In this document: positions 61,051 through 64,000 of the stretch, piece by piece
How the letters are laid out: every line of letters begins with the position of its first letter
Numbering within the stretch: position 1 is the first letter of the stretch
Assembly: GCF_001715295.1 (NCBI RefSeq)
Contig: NZ_MDKB01000003.1
Coordinates: 327,954-391,953, forward strand
Direction: 5' to 3'
DNA length: 64,000 nt
From: Streptomyces griseus
GTDB lineage: Bacteria; Actinomycetota; Actinomycetes; Streptomycetales; Streptomycetaceae
The notes under the pieces: model-generated
The model's input: only the letters and a program-made list of their open reading frames with translations
The model's database searches: none
What the model was told of the DNA's origin: nothing
Translations under genes and position numbers: made by a program

Positions 61051-61122
61051 GGACTGCCGGGGGGTGCGGTGCGAGGATGCGCGCACACGTGCCCAGTTCA
61101 CCGGTTGGAAGGAGCCTCTGCC

Positions 61123-61602
61123 ATGCAGGGCGACCCCGAGGTCCTCGAGTTCCTGAACGAACAGCTGACCGCCGAATTGACTGCCATCAACCAGTACTTC
61201 CTGCACGCGAAGATGCAGGAGAACTTCGGCTGGACGAAGCTCGCGACGTACACCCGGGCCGAGTCGTTCGACGAGATGAAGCACGCGGAGATCCTCACCG
61301 ACCGGATTCTCTTCCTGGACGGTCTTCCCAACTACCAGCGGCTCTTCCATGTGCGGGTGGGCCAGACGGTCACCGAGATGTTCCAGGCCGACCGCCAGGT
61401 CGAGGTGGAGGCGATCGACCGCCTCAAGCGCGGCATCGAGGTGATGCGCGGCAAGGGCGACATCACCTCGGCGAACATCTTCGAGTCCATCCTGGCGGAC
61501 GAGGAACACCACATCGACTACCTCGACACCCAGCTGGAACTCGTCGCGAAGCTGGGCGAGCCGCTCTACATCGCCCAGGTGATCGAGCAGCCGAAGAGCT
61601 GA
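61123..61602 (+). CDS. bfr: bacterioferritin
   Basis: A 159-residue iron-storage protein of the 24-mer bacterioferritin family. The four-helix bundle carries the ferroxidase ligands: Glu in LTAELTAINQYFLHAKM near 18, Glu and His in SFDEMKHAE near 51-54, and Glu/His in ILADEEHHIDYLD near 127-130. The heme-binding Met is M52 in DEMKH. The ATG has AAGGAG upstream. The release ferredoxin gene lies convergent, 31 bp away. Confidence 0.97.
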   Translation: MQGDPEVLEFLNEQLTAELTAINQYFLHAKMQENFGWTKLATYTRAESFDEMKHAEILTDRILFLDGLPNYQRLFHVRVGQTVTEMFQADRQVEVEAIDRLKRGIEVMRGKGDITSANIFESILADEEHHIDYLDTQLELVAKLGEPLYIAQVIEQPKS

Positions 61603-61633
61603 GGCCGCACGCACGGCCCGGACTCGGGCGGGT

Positions 61634-61900
61634 TCAGGCGGCGTCGGAGAGGTCGCCACCCCGGCCGCCGAGGGCGGCGGGCGCGCCGGCCGCGATGCCC
61701 TTCACCCGGGTGCGCCCGTCGACGGGCTCGCGGCGCGGGCACTCGCCGCGGCCGAGAAGCGCCTGGATCCTGCGGACGCAGCCGCCGCAGTCCGTACCCG
61801 CCTTGCAGGCCGAGGCGATCTGGCGGGGTGTGCACGCCCCGTCGTCCGCATGCTGCTTGACCTGCTGCTCGGTGATGCCGAAGCAGGAGCAGACGTACAT
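61634..61900 (-). CDS. bfd: bacterioferritin-associated ferredoxin
   Basis: An 88-residue Bfd-type [2Fe-2S] protein releasing iron from bacterioferritin. The four cluster Cys are in MYVCSCFGITE and CKAGTDCGGCVRRI. A 40-residue Gly/Ala/Arg-rich tail extends past the usual 64 residues. The ATG at 61900 has GGGAGGTGA 5 nt upstream; a GTG at 61909 lies on that site and is less likely. An iron box about 50 bp upstream indicates induction at low iron. Confidence 0.93.
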   Translation of the reverse strand: MYVCSCFGITEQQVKQHADDGACTPRQIASACKAGTDCGGCVRRIQALLGRGECPRREPVDGRTRVKGIAAGAPAALGGRGGDLSDAA

Positions 61901-61950
61901 GCGGTTCACCTCCCGAGGGGTCGTTCGTGGGCGCCACCCCGACTTCTCGG

Positions 61951-61969
61951 TGAGGCAAACCTAACCTTA
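61951..61969 (-). promoter_or_regulatory. iron box (IdeR/DmdR type) upstream of bfd
   Basis: TGAGGCAAACCTAACCTTA matches the actinobacterial iron box (TTAGGTTAGGCTAACCTAA) at about 14 of 19 positions in the minus orientation. It is 51 bp before the bfd ATG, as expected for an iron-repressed ferredoxin gene. Confidence 0.75.
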
Positions 61970-62060
61970 CCCGCCGGGTCCGGCACGGAGAACCCCTGAC
62001 ATGCCTGTGGGGCGCGGATCACATGGATCCGTGCCCCAACGGCGCCGTCACGGGCGTTCC

Positions 62061-63407
62061 CTACTGGTCGCGGTACATCTCGGCGACGAGGAAGGCCAGG
62101 TCGAGGGACTGACTGCGGTTGAGACGCGGGTCGCACGCCGTCTCGTAGCGCTGGTGCAGGTCGTCCACGAAGATCTCGTGGCCGCCGCCGACGCACTCGG
62201 TGACGTCGTCACCGGTCAGCTCGACGTGGATGCCGCCCGGGTGCGTCCCGAGTGCCTTGTGCACCTCGAAGAAGCCCTTGACCTCGTCCAGGACGTCGTC
62301 GAAGCGGCGCGTCTTGTGGCCGGAAGCGGCCTCGAAGGTGTTGCCGTGCATCGGGTCGGTCACCCAGACCACCTTCGCACCCGAGGCGGTGACCTTCTCG
62401 ACCAGCTCGGGGAGCTTGTCGCGGACCTTGTCGGCGCCCATCCGGACGATGAAGGTGAGCCGGCCCGGCTCGCGCTCCGGGTCGAGGCGGTCGATGTAAC
62501 CGAGCGCCTCGTCGACGCTGGTCGTCGGGCCGAGCTTGATGCCGATCGGGTTGCTGATCCTGGACGCGAACTCGATGTGGGCACCGTCCATCTGGCGGGT
62601 GCGCTCACCGACCCACACCATGTGCGCCGAGGTGTCGTACAGCCGGCCGGTACGCGAGTCGGTGCGGGTGAGCGACGACTCGTAGTCCAGCAGCAGGGCC
62701 TCGTGCGAGGCGTAGAACTCGACGGCTTTGAACTCGGCCGGGTCCGTGCCGCACGCCTTCATGAAGTTCAGCGCGTTGTCGATCTCGCGGGCCAGGGCCT
62801 CGTACCGCTGGCCGGACGGCGAGGACTTCACGAAGTCCTGGTTCCAGGCGTGGACCTGGCGCAGGTCGGCGTAACCACCGGTGGTGAAGGCGCGGACCAG
62901 GTTCAGCGTGGAGGAGGACGCGTGGTACATCCGCTTCAGGCGCTCGGGGTCCGGGATGCGGGCCGCCTCGGTGAACTCGAAGCCGTTGACCGAGTCACCG
63001 CGGTAGGTGGGCAGGGTCACGCCGTCGCGTGTCTCGGTCGGCTTGGAGCGCGGCTTGGAGTACTGGCCGGCGATCCGGCCGATCTTGACGACCGGCACCG
63101 AGGCCGCGTAGGTCAGGACGGCGCTCATCTGGAGCAGCGTCTTCAGCTTCGCCCGGATCTGCTCGGCCGACACGGCGTCGAACGCCTCGGCGCAGTCACC
63201 GCCCTGCAGCAGGAACGCCTCGCCCTCGGCGACGGCTCCCAGGCGGGCACGCAGCTGGTCGCACTCACCGGCGAAGACGAGCGGCGGATACGCTGCGAGG
63301 TCCGCGAGTACATCGCGCAGAGCCTCGGCATCGGGGTACTCGGGCTGCTGCGCCGCGGGAAGGTCTCGCCAGGTGTTGCCACCGGCGACGAAGGTATTGG
63401 CGTTCAC
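62061..63407 (-). CDS. aroH: class II DAHP synthase
   Basis: A 448-residue 3-deoxy-D-arabino-heptulosonate-7-phosphate synthase, the first step of the shikimate pathway. The class II family motifs are plain: FAGECDQLRARL, LLQGGDCAEAF, GRIAGQYSKPRS, WVGERTRQ, GPTTSVDEAL and DPMHGNTFEA...HKTRRFDD. The GTG at 63407 has GGGAGG 5 nt upstream. It is divergent from the Trp-attenuated anthranilate synthase gene, so two entry points of Trp synthesis sit back to back. Confidence 0.96.
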   Translation of the reverse strand: MNANTFVAGGNTWRDLPAAQQPEYPDAEALRDVLADLAAYPPLVFAGECDQLRARLGAVAEGEAFLLQGGDCAEAFDAVSAEQIRAKLKTLLQMSAVLTYAASVPVVKIGRIAGQYSKPRSKPTETRDGVTLPTYRGDSVNGFEFTEAARIPDPERLKRMYHASSSTLNLVRAFTTGGYADLRQVHAWNQDFVKSSPSGQRYEALAREIDNALNFMKACGTDPAEFKAVEFYASHEALLLDYESSLTRTDSRTGRLYDTSAHMVWVGERTRQMDGAHIEFASRISNPIGIKLGPTTSVDEALGYIDRLDPEREPGRLTFIVRMGADKVRDKLPELVEKVTASGAKVVWVTDPMHGNTFEAASGHKTRRFDDVLDEVKGFFEVHKALGTHPGGIHVELTGDDVTECVGGGHEIFVDDLHQRYETACDPRLNRSQSLDLAFLVAEMYRDQ

Positions 63408-63512
63408 GGTCACCTCCCCAACATTACGGGGTCGGCGAGCCCGTCCGGCCGTCCGCTCAGCAGTTGAGACGACTGCTCGTCCGTACCGCCTCCGTCGGCT
63501 AGGGTGCGGAGC

Positions 63513-63569
63513 ATGTTCGCGCAGACGATCCAGAACTGGTGGTGGACCGCACATCCGGCGGCCCGCTGA
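63513..63569 (+). CDS. trpL: Trp attenuator leader peptide
   Basis: An 18-residue leader peptide, MFAQTIQNWWWTAHPAAR, with three consecutive Trp codons. It matches the leader found before anthranilate synthase genes in Streptomyces. Low charged tRNA-Trp would stall the ribosome at WWW and prevent the terminator that follows. TAGGGT at 63500-63505 ends 7 nt before the ATG, so the leader mRNA may start at or near the ATG. Confidence 0.93.
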   Translation: MFAQTIQNWWWTAHPAAR

Positions 63570-63593
63570 CCGACACGCGCGTACAGACTTCGC

Positions 63594-63618
63594 GAAGGCC
63601 GCCCGAGGGGCGGCCTTC
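63594..63618 (+). terminator. Trp attenuator terminator
   Basis: Perfect 11-bp arms GAAGGCCGCCC / GGGCGGCCTTC with a 3-nt loop, 24 nt after the trpL stop codon and 48 nt before the anthranilate synthase ATG. TTC follows the stem, without a long U-tract. Confidence 0.85.
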
Positions 63619-63666
63619 TTCGCGTTCGCGAGCCGGGAGCTGTCCCTCCGTCCGGAAGGAACTCCC

Positions 63667-64000
63667 ATGCCCGACCCTGTCACCGACCTCCTGAACAGAC
63701 TGCTGCGGGACGACGGCCCGCCCTTCGCACTGCTGCGCCGGCGCACGCCCGGCCGGGACCACGACGTCGTCGAAGTGCTGATCGGCGCCGTGCACGAGGT
63801 GGACCGGCTCTCCATGATCCCCGTGGGCGAGCGCCCTTCGCTGGCCCTGGTGCCGTTCCGGCAGATCGCCGAGCGCGGTTTCGACGTACGCGACGACGGC
63901 ACCCCGCTGGCGGTGCTGGTCGCGGACGAGTCCTGCGAACTGCCGCTGGACGAGGTGCTCGCGCGGCTGCCCGACCATGCCGTACGGGTGGAGGACGGCG
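63667..64000 (+). CDS. trpE: anthranilate synthase component I, N-terminal part
   Basis: The first 111 residues of a protein starting MPDPVTDLLNRLLRDDGPPF, cut by the right edge. It has the ALLRRRTPGRDHDVVEVLIGAVHEV start of Streptomyces anthranilate synthase family proteins, which may be the fused TrpEG form; the part shown cannot decide. The chorismate-binding core is outside the window. GGAAGGA lies 5-6 nt before the ATG. The call rests strongly on the trpL leader. Confidence 0.82.
   Translation, partial: MPDPVTDLLNRLLRDDGPPFALLRRRTPGRDHDVVEVLIGAVHEVDRLSMIPVGERPSLALVPFRQIAERGFDVRDDGTPLAVLVADESCELPLDEVLARLPDHAVRVEDG

Noticed and set aside
1..64000. Mobile elements, prophage or genomic island
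   Set aside because: No transposase, integrase, attachment site or tRNA boundary was found, and base composition and codon use look uniform apart from promoter gaps.

Overview
The window is very GC-rich, with tightly packed genes, many GTG starts and frequent GTGA/ATGA stop-start overlaps. It carries a complete division and cell wall (dcw) cluster of the actinobacterial type: divIVA, yggT, sepF, yggS, pgeF, ftsZ, ftsQ, murG, ftsW, murD, mraY, murF, murE, ftsI, ftsL, rsmH. Gene content and order match the conserved core-chromosome segment of Streptomyces (dnaE through ileS, dcw, metF, thiamine genes, bfr and a class II DAHP synthase). I therefore read this as core chromosome of a Streptomyces species. 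I see no insertion sequence, prophage, CRISPR array, tRNA or rRNA.

Layout. 1-12 kb: 5' end of dnaE, a DUF2252 kinase-like protein, a membrane protein, a DsbA-like membrane-anchored thioredoxin-fold protein, a secreted M43 metalloprotease, a dienelactone-hydrolase-like protein, an MscS channel, a CPA1 Na+/H+ antiporter, then a minus-strand run traR/dksA-like, lspA, rluD, GNAT. 12-16 kb: ileS behind a translational T-box leader, followed by a roughly 83-bp minisatellite. 16-34 kb: the dcw cluster, all on the minus strand, reading from rsmH down to divIVA. 34-41 kb: beta-carbonic anhydrase and a moxR-DUF58-transglutaminase operon on the plus strand, then a DUF3040 protein. 41-49 kb: a methyltransferase, a SAV_6107-type HEPN protein, a TetR/ABC-like/YhgE operon with a candidate operator, DUF4126 and a phytoene-desaturase-like flavoprotein. 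49-57 kb: a membrane protein with a Tyr/Gly/Pro/Gln-rich tail, metF, thiE, an Rv2175c-like DNA-binding protein, a FAD/NAD oxidoreductase, and a TPP-riboswitch-controlled thiO-thiS-thiG operon. 57-64 kb: a PASTA Ser/Thr kinase, endonuclease IV, a DUF4396 gene behind a CsoR-type copper operator, an orphan sulfite-oxidase-like protein, bacterioferritin and its ferredoxin (the latter behind an iron box), the class II DAHP synthase, and a Trp attenuator leading into an anthranilate synthase gene that runs off the end.

How it works together. The centre of the window builds lipid II (MurE, MurF, MraY, MurD, MurG), polymerises and crosslinks it (FtsW, FtsI), and places the machinery at tips (DivIVA) or septa (FtsZ, SepF, FtsQ, FtsL). 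The flanks hold housekeeping metabolism under RNA control (T-box for ileS, TPP riboswitch for thiOSG, Trp attenuator) and metal-responsive genes (CsoR-type site, iron box). The least described parts are the TetR/degenerate-ABC/YhgE operon with its long inverted-repeat operator, the copper-type operator plus 5' hairpin in front of the His-rich DUF4396 gene, the traR/dksA-like protein with an incomplete zinc site and histone-like Lys/Ala tail, and the minisatellite between ileS and divIVA.
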